A DNA stretch of 64,000 nucleotides, from NCBI RefSeq assembly GCF_012273895.1, contig NW_024045134.1, positions 744,001 through 808,000 on the forward strand, given 5' to 3'. Positions 32,931 to 46,300 of the stretch are shown here, piece after piece. The position numbers were made by a program, and so were the translations under genes. Within the stretch, counting starts at the first letter, position 1. Each line of letters begins with the position of its first letter. The notes under the pieces are model-generated. The model was not told where the DNA came from. It worked only from the letters and a program-made list of their open reading frames with translations, and searched no databases. This DNA is from Zerene cesonia. Lineage: Eukaryota; Arthropoda; Insecta; Lepidoptera; Pieridae.

Positions 32931-33734
32931 GCTCAAAAATATAACATTTCATCTCATAAATTTTCATGGCAATGCAATTTTTACCTTTCTATTTTATCTT
33001 ACAAAATATAACACCAACATTATCATTAATTCATAAATAAATTGGAAAGTAATAATATCTCGGTATACCTACATCGAAATAATGACTTGTAATAAGTAAC
33101 TATATAAAAATACTTGTAAAGTCATGTAAGTCGTATGTAGTCTTCTCGGTCTTTTAAGGAAGTATCTTACCTCCTACCACTCAAGATTCTCAATATTAAT
33201 TTCTTATTAAGTTATTAAACGTTAAAAGAATCTCGTCAATTGGCTGAGAAACCCACGCAGTTATAGAGTAACTAATATAAAAAAGACAAACTGCTTGATA
33301 CCTGATGCCTCGTTTTCGAGAACGACTATTAAAAATATTAAATAGGTACATCTAGTAGGTATATCCCTACTGTTACAATGGAACCCTAATATAATGGCGA
33401 TATCCATTGCATTATTAGGCTAGTAGGGCGGCCAATTAGAATAGCACCCATACCACTGGTGGGTGACGTCCGTTGTTCGTTCCCTCATCTATATGTAGGT
33501 TGGTACATATAGCTCTTTGAAAATTTATATTACAAATACAGATGTTGAATCGCTCTTGCATGATCTGTTTTGTTTGTAGCAATTTGTAAAATCTGAGCAT
33601 AGTTTTGTGAGACATAACAAGATACAATCGAAATAAATTGTCGTGGTCACTAATCTATTAATCATCATTCTAATAAAGTTGAAATTAATTAATTTATCAT
33701 TCTATTATGTATATTATATAATGTACAAACATTT

Positions 33735-33925
33735 GGCGACCGGCTCCTTGGTAAAGAAGTTATAATCGTGAAGGTAGAACTGAGGTCCGGGAGGAACGGG
33801 GTCCTGGGTTCGATTCCCGATGGAGACTTAAAAAAACACACAGAATGGTGATCACCTACTTGTCCGTAAAGAAAATTGGTCAGTGAAACAAACGATTAAT
33901 GCATTTGTCCTATATCCCACAAACA
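33735..33925 (+). repeat. tRNA-derived SINE
   Basis: The head has an A-box-like CTCCTTGGTA and a perfect B-box-like GGGTTCGATTCCC. The body shares TGATCACCTACTTGTCC, AAAGAAAATTGGTCAGTGAA and CCTATATCCCAC with the copy at 50216. It is moderately diverged, so not a recent insertion. Confidence 0.8.
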
Positions 33926-34823
33926 ACTTAACTTTGGATGGATTAATTTAGATAAATTATGTAGTCTTATCCCATGCGGTAATATTGAAATATTAGAAAC
34001 AAGATGCTGGCTTGGGTTATTTTATCGATTCGTAATTCAAATTTATAAAAACCTGTATCGATTTAACGTTTAGCAGGCTGGAAAAATAATTCTAGTATTC
34101 AACCTAGTGTAGTAAACTTTAATACATGAAAGTTTTACAAGATCTGTATAGTTGGGGAGAAATATTTTGTTTTCTGTGAGAATGATTTAATATATGGTGA
34201 ATGATTTCTAACTAGGTATGTGAATAATGTAAAATAACGTATTGTTACCATAGTAATAATTTGTTATGAATTTTTTAAGTTTTTTAAATTTTTTGTATAA
34301 ATAAAACACATTAGTTTCCATCGTGTTTTTATATTATAACATTTTATCCAGTAATATACCAACATCATTTGTAAACAATAAAAAAATATACACGCACCAA
34401 TAAAGAATATAAAAATCAGTTCTACCTATCGCCCCTTGTATGAATTTGTTAACCTTTGGAATGTATGGAATTACATTGCTAAAACCGCTTTGTAAAGTTT
34501 TGTATAAAAATAAAACATTTTGTACTTATCAAATTAGTTTATATAAAAAAATAACAAGTTTAGTGGTACCTATGTAAATTCTTGCAACTCTTATTTTATA
34601 TACATTACGTATTTTATAATATGCGAAAATATTTCTGACAGCTTGATTTGACTAATAATCAAATAATTCTCATAAAAATTGGAACCATTGGTATCATAAT
34701 CTCTCTATTTTTCTCATAATTATAAAATCTGTACAATTCAGTAACATAACATTATCATAGTAAAAGATATCTCTCATATGCAATCCCATTGTCAATATAA
34801 CAAGTAAATACACCCTGTCTTGC

Positions 34824-36729
34824 CTACAATTTCGAAGCTGAATTCTTGTTAACAATTTTGTTAAGTATTACATGAGCTTCATCATAATAAGGATTGAAAT
34901 GCTGTCTAACTTTCGGCCACCATGCTGCTATGTTAGGAAACCTCTCAGCTGGATCAATACCTGCCATTCCTGAAAACAACAAACATTTTATTATCTGTCC
35001 TAAGCCATATGTGATAAACAGTTGAAACCAATATAATTGCAACAACATAACATATTATCCCTTCATATCTTATCAAATATAAGAATTAAGTGTAAGAAGA
35101 TTTATTTCAGTTCAGGAATTAATGAATAATTTTTAAGTTTCTACGCTTCATATTATTACAACATGTATTGTATGTCCATACATTTGTATTAAAGTACAGA
35201 TTTAAATGTATGTCTAACAAATGCAGTGGAACACAGGTACAAACTTTAAAAATAAGATATTATCTAATTTCGTCCACTTTGCAATCTCCCTATATATAAA
35301 AAATGGTATCATGAATGATTATGCAGACTGAATTTGCTTACTTGTCACTTTTATTTATTCTTGTGTTTATCAGGAGTAGGATGTTATACTAGGAAAACTT
35401 AAGCTTTTAACAATTTGTCTAAAGACAGGACTATATTACAGTCTAGTAGTCCATATAGTTCTTCAACTAAGACATTTAGAATGCATTTAAATGCCATTTT
35501 CATTACTATACTGTTAACTATTACTGAGTTGTAACAACTGCCATATTTTTCTGCTTTTACCACAAGGTCAAAAGATTTTTACTACTGTATGATCTCTCTA
35601 CGCTGAGATAATATCTGTCCAATCAGCCAGGATATATATAAAAAGCCATACTTGGTTGTTCCAATTCAACAGCTGCCATCAAATCAGCTACAGTGATAGT
35701 GTCCCCACATACATACTCGTGTTTGCCCAACCACAGAGTGTCAAACTCTTGTATCGCATTGAACATTCTTCTTTCGTAGCCTGCTAATTGTTTGGGATCC
35801 GCAGGTTGTCCTGATGTTATTGGTGCTAGGTACTGAAAATCATATTTATGTATATTACAATAACTGCCTTAAAAAAATAAGATGATAATGATAATCTATT
35901 GTTCACATAGCTGACTACATTGGCTTCACTGATGGTACACCCATCTACAGGTCTAAAAGCATTCAGGGGTCACACACATATTGAAAGGTGAAGTTTTTGA
36001 AAATGATCTAGTCGACTTTCTGAGATTAGTATGTGAAAACAAACTCTTTGGCATTGCATTAATAAGTACATTTATTGGCTTTTTTGTTGTTTTGTTAATA
36101 TACAGAACGTTATGTTTTATTTTTACATGCTCGTTAAACAAGCAAATGAAAAAGTTTGGATGCACTCCATCTCCATGTTATAAGTGTATGTATAAATTTT
36201 AAAAAATTATATATACCTTGACTCGGAAGTACATAGCACAATGTAATCTTAGTCCAACATGCTGCCACTCTAGATATTCATCTACTCTTGCTTGTGCTTT
36301 AGATTCTGGTGGATATAAACTCTTTGGTATTATATTTTCACGTGAAAGATATCTTATGATGGCAATACTGAAATTAATATGAAAAACTTGATTACATACA
36401 AATCAATTACATCAAATAATATAGCGGTAGGTATTTTATTATTACTATCGTTACCTTTCTGTTAGTATAAAACCATTGAAGTCTATTACAGGAACTTTTC
36501 GAAATTTGTTTATCAACGCATACTCTTCGGTAAAATGCTCCCCTAAAAGAAATATTATGACGTAAACATTCAACAATAAAATCAACTAAGTGATAAATTT
36601 TAACCCCAATTTTTTACCTCCTCTTAGGTTCACTTGTTTTGGTTCAAAATTATACTTTGCCGTTTTTAACAAAATATAAAGTGCCCTAGAAGGTTGGGAC
36701 ATAAGGTCATAATATAATTTTAGGCCCAT
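34824..36729 (-). CDS. Glutathione S-transferase, theta class
   Basis: Five exons join in frame: 36618-36729, 36455-36542, 36217-36367, 35652-35832 and 34824-34969, all with GT-AG introns, giving 225 residues, the usual length of the class. It conjugates glutathione to electrophiles in the cytosol. The N-terminal thioredoxin-like domain begins MGLKLYYDLMSQPSRALYI; Ser11 is in the position of the theta-class catalytic serine. VPVIDFNGFILTES is the glutathione-binding segment. The all-helical C-terminal domain includes ITVADLMAAVELEQP and ends around MAGIDPAERFPNIAAWWPKV, as in GSTT1. The start codon is the first ATG before this motif. It is arranged head to head with USP5, 577 bp apart. Confidence 0.93.
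35960..36202 (+). CDS. Possible small one-helix membrane protein inside a GST intron
   Basis: On the strand opposite the GST gene, within its third intron, an acceptor-like GCATTCAG precedes an open frame of about 78 codons ending at TAA 36200-36202. It encodes an acidic start, one strong membrane segment (GIALISTFIGFFVVLLIY) and a Cys-rich tail (CTPSPCYKC). There is no ATG at the 5' end, so it would need an upstream exon, which I cannot locate. It may be a chance frame in AT-rich intron sequence. Confidence 0.2.
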   Translation, partial: HSGVTHILKGEVFENDLVDFLRLVCENKLFGIALISTFIGFFVVLLIYRTLCFIFTCSLNKQMKKFGCTPSPCYKCMYKF

Positions 36730-37306
36730 TTTCGTATACGCACTGGTTAACAAAATATTGCACACTTTATACCTATTTTATAATGTTTCAAGTTGCTTTT
36801 TGACCTAAGGCCTTTAACTTAAAAAAAGTTGTAAATATCTGATAAGTTTTGACATATAGATAATGATATGTAGTAGGTACATAAACAAATTTTGGTGTTA
36901 GAGGGTGCATATACATTTATAATAATTCACATGATTTCAAATTGTCCTGTAAAAGGACTATTGAAGTTACTTACAACTTATTTTCAATGTGTTTGATTGT
37001 TACTACTATTTAGAAGCGAAATTTAAAATTTTATAACTGGCTCATTGATTTACAAGCTGTATGTTAAAAGTCAAACTAAAAGTCGCGTGTAAATCATACA
37101 GTGCTTATTGTGCTTTATATTTGAAATAATACAAGTCTGATACTACCTGGTGCAATCTGTACTGTATATTTTTTATCTGTAATCTGTGAATAAGTTATTC
37201 GTTTTCGTGAAAATGAACGGTGAAAACTAAAGTGCAGGCAAACTGGAATAATTTGGCGAATTGTCTGATATTAAAAATTGTATACATTGCTTTGTAGAAA
37301 GCAATC
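36730..37306. promoter_or_regulatory. Shared upstream region of GST-theta and USP5
   Basis: The coding starts of the two genes face away from each other across 577 bp, so both promoters must lie here. I see no TATA box at a convincing distance from either start codon. Both are probably TATA-less housekeeping promoters with short 5' UTRs. Confidence 0.5.
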
Positions 37307-40300
37307 ATGGCCTCTTTAGATCTTTTAACACCACATTTATCTAAAATCAAAATACCAACTTCGCAGCAATTGATTTACAAAGATGAATGTGTTTATTCTT
37401 TCGACAACCCGGTGAGTTGCATTTTGTTTCTAACCATAAAATTTTTCCGAAATGTTTCATGTTTCCTAGTCAATAATTTTTTTTAATATTAAACAGTACA
37501 ATATTCTGCGAATGTCATATTTCCTCGTATTTTTGTTTTTTAAGTAAATTTCTTAGCTGGAAAGAGAGCCAAGAACAGCCGAAATTAATAGTAAAATTAC
37601 CAGTATTGAATTAGTATACTGTTTAAAAGTTCATTATTTTTTGCAATCATTGAAGTATATTTGAACAAGAGTTAATATTAAGAGACGCAAGGTAATGAGC
37701 AGTACCAATAACACTTGCATTAATTTAAGATAATAATTATTTTTAATAAAAATCTAAACCGTCTTACAATTGTCTGATCGAGACCAAAATATATGGGTGC
37801 ATACAGGAGGCATCAGCTTTCAAATAAAAAAGAGTCATCAACATTGGTTCACCCAGTAAAAAATTAAGAGGAAACCAACACAAAAAAAAGACAAATTGAG
37901 AAGGTCCTCTTTATGAAGTCGGTTAAAAATTGGTGCCTTATAAAAGTCTTCTTCAATAAATGGTTAAACACAATTTTTTTATGAGCTGGTGAAGAAGCTA
38001 AACTGTATACTGTCTTAATATGCTAAACCATTGTAAATTCAAATTCAAATTTAATTTATTACGGAACACATATTGATTGGAACACATACAAATGGATCTT
38101 AATGTATGTGCAGTGTTTGTCAGTTATGCTGACATGCAATCAATACAAAATTATGTCAATATCTTAGCTCATTACTTAATTTTACACAATTAAACTTATA
38201 ATTAAGCCCAATAACACCACATTATCACAATTAACAGAATCAATATAATCAAATATGTTGAGAAAAAAATGTAAAGGAAAATGTGAGTCACAATTACTCT
38301 TTATAAAAAAAATCAGAATATAGTTAAATTGTTTACAAATATTTTTTTATATTGTAGCTTATACCAAAGCTATTGCTTGTAAAATTTCTATCATTTATTA
38401 AATTTGTCAAAATTTTCAATTATCATATATTAGACTCACTGTAATTCATAGAAGGCATTGAATTCAGCCAAATTTATGAAAAAAAAAGTTTTATTTTCTG
38501 TACACACTTCTATTTATTATGATTCATATCACTACATAAACAATAATTGTAAATAGGTACAACTAAACAGGAACAATCATATTCCCTTTAAAATGTTTAG
38601 TATTCATAAAATTCTTTACGACTTGATATACATTTGCTATAACATTAAATAATGACATCCTAGTACTATGCATGGAGTAAGAACAAAGTATCAACGACAA
38701 AAATGTGTCAAACATAACAGGTGACCAAAATAATGCATTATATAAAACCTCTTTTGTTACATATGACTTCACGTTTACATTTTTCACAGTCATGGTATGA
38801 ATTTTTGTCAATATCCCAATTGAAATTGTGATTGGTACAAAAATACTTATAAATGCCAGTATAAACATATATAAAAGTATGCTTTTGTTGTCAGTTACAC
38901 AAACTTTCATGCAATTGTGATCGAGTTTAGGAGTCCTAGCCGATTTCGACATTTGGGTGTAAGAGAATTCTGTATTATTACTATAGTTGCTTAATATTTT
39001 AAATACGTTATTTAATACGAAATTGACTTCAGCAGTTTTATTATCATTAGAGTCTTGTTCAAGAGTCTCCAAATAATTTATTGGTGAAGATATGTATTTA
39101 TGAAGCTCCACATTAGAATTTAATGAACAATTTTTCTCTGTTAAATCCAATATATTAATACAATGATCATGAAAATTTCTCATTTCAGACATAGATAATT
39201 CTTGCACATTCATTGGATATAAAAATATTGACAATACAATTGGTATTAGCCACTGGAAAAAGATAGTTATGTATGAAGAATTTCTTTTCAGAAAGTCCAC
39301 TACACTGTTCCATTTGAATTTTCTCTCCGATTGCATATTGTCACTAAAATTTTGAACAACGTCTTCATTGTCTTTGATTCTTTCGTCTTTTAACATTTGG
39401 TAGTGCATATAGTTGTCGACTACCAGGCTTAAAAAACTGTTTACCATAGACAAAATTAACGGTCCATAACTAAGAAACAGAGATGGGAAACCACAATTCA
39501 AGGTTTGATCATGAGGCTTCATTAGCATTCTCTCTTCAAATTCTTCCATACTCATACTATGTGGATCCAATGAATAAACGCCACGTATAAGAAATGCCAC
39601 TCCGATACATATAAGAAAAATATTCTCAGACATCAATATGTGAGAGAATTTATTCTTGGCTCTCAAAACACTGGTTAAATTTAACAAACTTATAAAAAAT
39701 CCACTCAAGATTAGGAATATTCCTAGATAGAAGTCAACTGATTTAAACATGTTGGTTCTTTGATAGTTTCACTTTAAATGAGCAACCAGTTAGCCCCTAT
39801 ATTCTGCAAAGCTCTTGTCATTATGATACCTGTTATCAATATGCAAATTATGGGGGCGCTTTTGAATCGCTTATTAAACTTTTTAGTGNNNNNNNNNNAT
39901 CAATAAAAATTGGAAAAATGCATAACAGATTTTTATTTTCTAGTCCGATCCCTCATATTATGCTACTAGATTTCCGCCTTATTGTGCGTCTATTTAATAT
40001 TTATATGTATGTAATGATAGAAGAATATATTCTTAAATTACAGGAATCTGAAACGGGTCTGTATGTGTCACTAACTTCGTTCCTCGGTTTCGGTCGCAAT
40101 TACGTCGAACAGTACTATCAAAAAACGGGAAATGCCGTGTTCTTGCACATTACCAGGGAAAAGAAACCTGTGAGCACTTTTCTTGTATTTCCTATACACA
40201 TAATATTATTGTATTCATTCAATTGTTATGTTCATGGACTTTGCTAAATTTTTAATCTCATTTTAGATCCCAGAACCGGAACAGACTGGAGATGGACCGG

Positions 40301-43300
40301 AAAAGAAGATCACGCGTTTAGCTATTGGCGTAGAAGGCGGATTTGATCCAGAATGCGGCAAGCCAAAGTACACTTACACTGACCATTACAATGTGGTGGT
40401 TTTGCCTGGCTTCCAGAACTTTCCATGGCCTAACGATGCACTACCTGAAGTGGTAGGCTATTTTATTATTTAATATTAAATAAATAACTACATTTTAAGT
40501 CTTCCTATGTATGGTTACAACTGACTACTTCAAATCATCCACTAAATTTCAATATCTTTAATTTATATGTCTTATTTCTTTCTATTGAAACTTACATACA
40601 AATAATGTTCTCAGATAAAGAAGTCTGTGCAAGGCATACTTGAAGCAGAATCACCATTCAAAATAGCTGAAATGCAAGCATTACATGGCGCATGGGATGG
40701 AGAAAAACGAGAAGTATCTGTGTAAGTATTATATTTTTTTAAATATTGATAGTGTCAATGCTCTCTAGTACAGTGTTGCTTTTTTGTGCTGCGTATTTAT
40801 GACATAACCATAGAAAGGTTATATATTTCCCATAAAATTATCATGTTATGATACATTATTCGGTATAGCCTCCACAAGCTAGTTTGCAATTAGGTTACCA
40901 TTGTTTATTATAATCCTGTGTATTTTCATGTTACCTGGGTTATTTTAAGTTTAAAGTTGCAATACTGTAACTGACTCTGCAAGTTAGTTAGTTAGTTTAA
41001 TATGAAAATAGATTATTAAACTGAAGATTATTGTGACAAGTTGTTTGTTTTATTACAACCTAACAAAATTCTCTTAACATTGTATGAATACCATCCTATA
41101 TTAAAGGAAATAGGCTTAAATGACAGCAATTTTCTATCAAACATAAAAAGAATCACTTCAAAGGGAGGTGTTAAAAATGTGATAAATTAAATTTTTTATC
41201 CGTCGTTAATTTAAGCTCCTTCGTTTTTGGGAACATTGGTTGATAAAATATGAAACTAATGATATATGTTGTCGTATTTTAGCCATGCAGTGAATTTACT
41301 TCAATTGGATAATGGAATAAAGATACCACCATCTGGATGGAAATGTGAAAAGTGCGACCTCACCAACAACCTTTGGCTGAATCTCACGGATGGTTCCATT
41401 CTGTGCGGAAGAAGGTTCTTTGATGGCTCCGGTGGAAATGACCATGCGGTGAGTGAATTAAAAATTAAACTGCTGTTTGCTTGGAATGTTGGTTAGTATG
41501 AGCATAAACTGTTCTGTGTTTCATCTTTGATTTATCCCATAAAAAGTTGTCTAGACTAGAAACAGCAGAAATTACATAAAAAACCTATGAATAAATACAA
41601 CATTAACCTATTGTGATTTGTATTTATTTATGGCTTACTGTCTTGGGTAATAAAGCTGGTGGTTAAGATGATAGTAAGCGATCACAGCGTCCCATGATGC
41701 GACTTGACATATGTATTCCTCACTTTTAGGGCATATGAAAAAGGTTAGACCATGGTAATATGGATGGGAAGGGATGAGGAAAAGAAAATAGGTCTCATGA
41801 TTATTCTATGAAAAATATAAATACTCTTTTATTGCAGGTTGAACATTTCCGTGAGACAGGTTATCCCCTAGCTGTTAAGTTGGGAACAATAACTGCGGAG
41901 GGCAAGGGCGATGTGTTCTCATATGCTGAAGATGATATGGTCGAGGATCCTTTCTTGGCTGATCACTTGAAGCACTTTGGTATCAATGTGCAACAGTTAC
42001 AGAAGGTATGTTTTAATTTTGGGTAAATATAACATCTTTTTTTTTATAGTGTAGTTAGTATACTATGACATTTTTAATAGCCAAGAATTGTGAGTTTGTC
42101 CTTTATTTCAATCATAATTCTGTGTAAATTAAATAATAATTTGTGGATTCAGAATTAAACTAAGATATTAGATTTTTTGTTTGTTAGGGATAGATACTAA
42201 AAATCTTTCTTTTGTAGTGATTAGACAACTGATTGCGTACTTATGAATCACATTTCGGTCTAATCCCTTCCTAAATAAGCAGGAGACCTTAAAATAAATA
42301 TTTTCCATTTAAATTTTTATATGTGTATTGAATGAATAAATGTTTGAGTTTGAGTTTAAATAGAAGTCGTGAAATTCATCTAATAAAATTTGTGTTAGTT
42401 ACGCAGTCATGAATCAACAACCAATTACATCCATTCAGGATTTTATAAGTTTTGACTTGTTGGATGTGTTAAAAATTAAAAAAAAAAAATTTTAAAAATT
42501 CTGCCCTGGCGGAGCCGAAAGAATTGCATAGATAATTTTTTTTTTTTTGTGCCCAGACGGAAAAGTCAATGGTGGAACTGGAGCTGGAGCTGAACCGGCG
42601 CACGGGCGAGTGGAACACGCTGCAGGAGAGCGGCAGCGAGCTGCGGCCCCTGCACGGACCGGCTCTTACCGGCCTCAACAACTTAGGCAACTCGTGCTAC
42701 ATCAACAGTGTGCTACAGGTCTGATAGTGTGTGCGGTATTTTATTGTGGTACTCACAGCGCCACAATAACAGTGGTTGGGGAAAATGGTTTGAATAGTAA
42801 GGAGGGTAGGTAACATTGTGACATTGTAGGGGGTAATCTTTGGATCTACTGAAGCAATTGTTTTACCAATGAAAACCATTTTATCTGCAAGTTTCATAGG
42901 TTATATTTTACTTTGTTTTTATCCCGGATCAACCCAGGGGGAGCTGGACCAAGATGAATGGCTTGTTTCTATTAATCTGTACTCTTTTTGCCGTAGATCT
43001 GTGAATTCACCGAAACACAATAAATATTTTCAGGTAATGTTCCGAATGCCGGACTTTGTGCGTCGCTTCGTCGAGGGTGCTCCAGAAATCTTCGCCACCT
43101 TCCCAGAAGATCCTGTCAATGATTTCAATGTGCAAACGTAAGGCCTAATAACCCTCGTCGTGTTTGTTTAATTTATTATATATAACTGCTTTGAGACAAT
43201 GAAGGAAAAAATTAATCAAAACACATTACAGAAAACCATAAATATATTTAAAGGACAAATTAGATATAAAAAAAACTATTATTTGCAAACAACGTAATTT

Positions 43301-46300
43301 AATGACTATTTCATCCCAGATACCAATTAATTTAGTTATTTAATTATTTTTTCCCAGTTTCTTAGCCCATAAAATATATTTCCAGGGCGAAAGTGGGTGT
43401 CGGTCTCATATCGGGCCGCTACTCGTTCCCCGGCGACGTGGATGGCAGCCAGCAGGGCATCTCCCCGCACATGTACCGGCAGCTCATCGGCAAGGGCCAC
43501 CCCGAGTTCATGACCAAGCGGCAGCAGGATGCGCACGAGTTCTTCCTGCACTTCCTCACTCTGCTTGAGGTGAGTTGCATTTATATGTCGGTTTATGTGT
43601 GTCTGTGTATGTGTATTCAGTCATATGATGAACAATGTATCATGCAATATTTTTAAAGAAATTATTTTTTTTTATTCTTAAAAGAAACCCTGGTTTTATG
43701 TACTTTTGGTGAAAGTTAAAATAGTTTCAACTTAGACCAAAGTCATAGCCATATATTCCACATTCCTTCCAGCTATGGAAGGAATGGATTTAGCTTCAAC
43801 GTTCAGACATTCAGTCGACATCGTTCAGACTGTAAATTTTTAAAATTTAAATTTTTTTGATGCCGCGGGCATAAGCTAGTATATTACAAAAAGAGAATGA
43901 CACGTGCGTGTGCCCCCCCTGCAGCGCAACAGCCGGCACCGCGCGAACCCGGCGGAGTGCATGCGGTTCGCGGTGGAGGAGCGCGTGCGGTGCGGCGCGT
44001 CGGGCGGCGTGCGCTACACGCGGCGCGCCGAGCACCACCTGCCGCTGCCCGTGCCGCTCGCCGCCGCCGCCAACCTGCCGCAGCTGCGCGACTACGAGCG
44101 CCGCCGGGCCGACGCCGACGCGAGCGGCCAGCGCCTGTGAGTGTCTGCGCTTCTACTACTTCTACTTCTACGGGCGGTGCTGGTGAGGTGTGGCCACCTC
44201 GAAGGACTAACGAGCTCTGAAGTCATCTATAATCTATACATACCTAAGTAGGTCTGGCTACGTGAGTACGAACAGCTATCGCTGCGCGACTAGGAGCAGC
44301 GCAGGGCCACCCCAAAGATGAGTAGCCAAATGAGTAGCCAAAGACGCGCTGTTGGGGAACAAAAAGAAGGGAAGTGACCGCCTCGTAGGACCATCGAACT
44401 CTGAAACAATGACTTTCATTGTATACTTAGATAGATCTTATGATAGTGGAGCTCCGTCTGCCGCTGCAGCCCTCGACGAAAGTTACGTTAACGTTTTTAT
44501 GTGCATAGTTATGTATACTTGCTTGTTTTAGGGGAAATCTAGTCCATGAGTGTTGTGAACATCCATTCACGTAATAAAATTATGACATTTTATTAATATA
44601 AAATATTACTTTTCAGAGATCCTTCGGAAATAGTGCGTCCGCACATCCCGTTCCAGGCTTGTCTGGAGAGCTTCATGAAAGAGGAAACCGTTGAGCAGTT
44701 CTTCAGCTCTGCAGTCAACAAGAAAGTTACTGCTAAAAAGTATGTATATTTTATACAATATCGTATATTTAATCAAATGTGAACTTCTGTTAGTCTATTT
44801 TAATTGGATAGGCCAAAAAATCCCACTTATACATTATATATTATGGTAGCGGTCCGCCCCGGCTTCGCCCGTGGTACATATATAGCCTTCCCCAATAAAT
44901 GGGCTACCTAACACTGAAAGAATTTTTCAAATCGGTCCAGTGGTTCCTAAGATTACTGCGTTCAAACAAACAAACAAACGAATTCTTCAGTTTTATAATA
45001 TTAGTATAGATATTATATTCATACATGACCAAATTTTATCAAAGCTTTTTTAATGTTCTCCTTCCTGACATATTTCGAAAATAAAAACAAAATGTCAAAT
45101 TGTATTTAAAAACACAATAATTTGTTACGAAAAAAAATCGAAAGAGATTCGTGTCTTTTCTCTTTGTCTATAAACACAACACTCGTAACCTCGGTCGCGG
45201 AATTCTATAGGCGGCGGACTTAGCTCACCGTCTCGTCGTTCTTGATACATAAAAGATATCCAACTTTCAGGATTACCCGATTGGCAACATTCCCGGACTA
45301 TTTGCTGATCCAGCTGAAGAAATTCACCATCAAAGAAGATTGGACACCCGCTAAACTAGATGTCGCTGTTGATATGCCATGGGAGGTGAGTTCTTTTGCA
45401 GATAGCTTAGCGACATTCCCAAAAATTAAGGAAAAAGAAAGATGAAATATGAACCGATTGCCAATATTGTGTTGTGCCTTTGTGTTTGATTGGAAATTGA
45501 CATTTGCTTCCGTTTTAGAATCTGAGGTAGGATCCTCTCCCTAGGGATGTGGGTGACATTTTTTGTAGTAAATTATTATTTGTCTTTCAATTGTAAAATT
45601 CAATGTCTAAATTAGAATTGGTGTCCATTAAGTTAGGTATTTAATGGTTTTTATTTTGTATAGCAATGATATTTACGAAGGAATTTAAAAAAAATGTGAG
45701 AAGGTATAAATGCGTCCATGCTAGCATTCTAGTTCTTGTAGTCTCCTTAAAATCTACTTAACCCGAGGAGGGTTCTGTATGTATCAGTTATATATTAATC
45801 TATTAATTAATTAGTCAATTATGAAACTACGTTCAGCTTTAAACACTTTCTACATCTATTATTTATGTCTGTTAGGTGGACCTAAGTTGTTTGCGCGGAA
45901 GTGGCTTGCAGCCGGACGAGACCTTGCTCCCAGAAGCTGCCAACGAAACACCAGCGCCAGTTTTCGATGACAACTTACTGTCGCAGCTTGTATGTATATG
46001 ATATATTAGATATGATTATTGATCCTTTTCATATTGTTAACGCGAAAGATCGTTAGAATCTAACAAAAATTCAAATGTTTGTTACTCTTTCACTTGAAAA
46101 CAACTGAACATATTTTGATGATATTTGGCAGTGATTGAGCTCTTGTGCCAGATTAGCACTATAAGCTATAGAAATGCTTATATGCCTGTGCAAGTGGATA
46201 TCCATCCACCCACTTTTACAGAAATTCACGTTAATAATAAACAAACATCCTTTTGTCCCCCTTTGCTATGGGAAATCCTTCAGGAAAGGGAACTATGCGA

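Larger units (their letters stand above)
29689..34823. other. Noncoding stretch
   Basis: No gene is recognised. It contains a GC-box cluster at 30640-30705, a repeat fragment at 32855-32930 and a SINE at 33735. Open frames at 31235-31656 and 32215-32430 show no domain and no codon bias. Confidence 0.45.

Noticed and set aside
33735..33850. Possible tRNA gene
   Set aside because: The B box is good but there is no paired acceptor stem, and the downstream body matches the SINE family seen three more times.
43897..44220. Arg/Ala/Pro-rich frames overlapping USP5 exon 10
   Set aside because: They are other reading frames of a very GC-rich exon; the true frame is fixed by splice junctions and USP5 homology.
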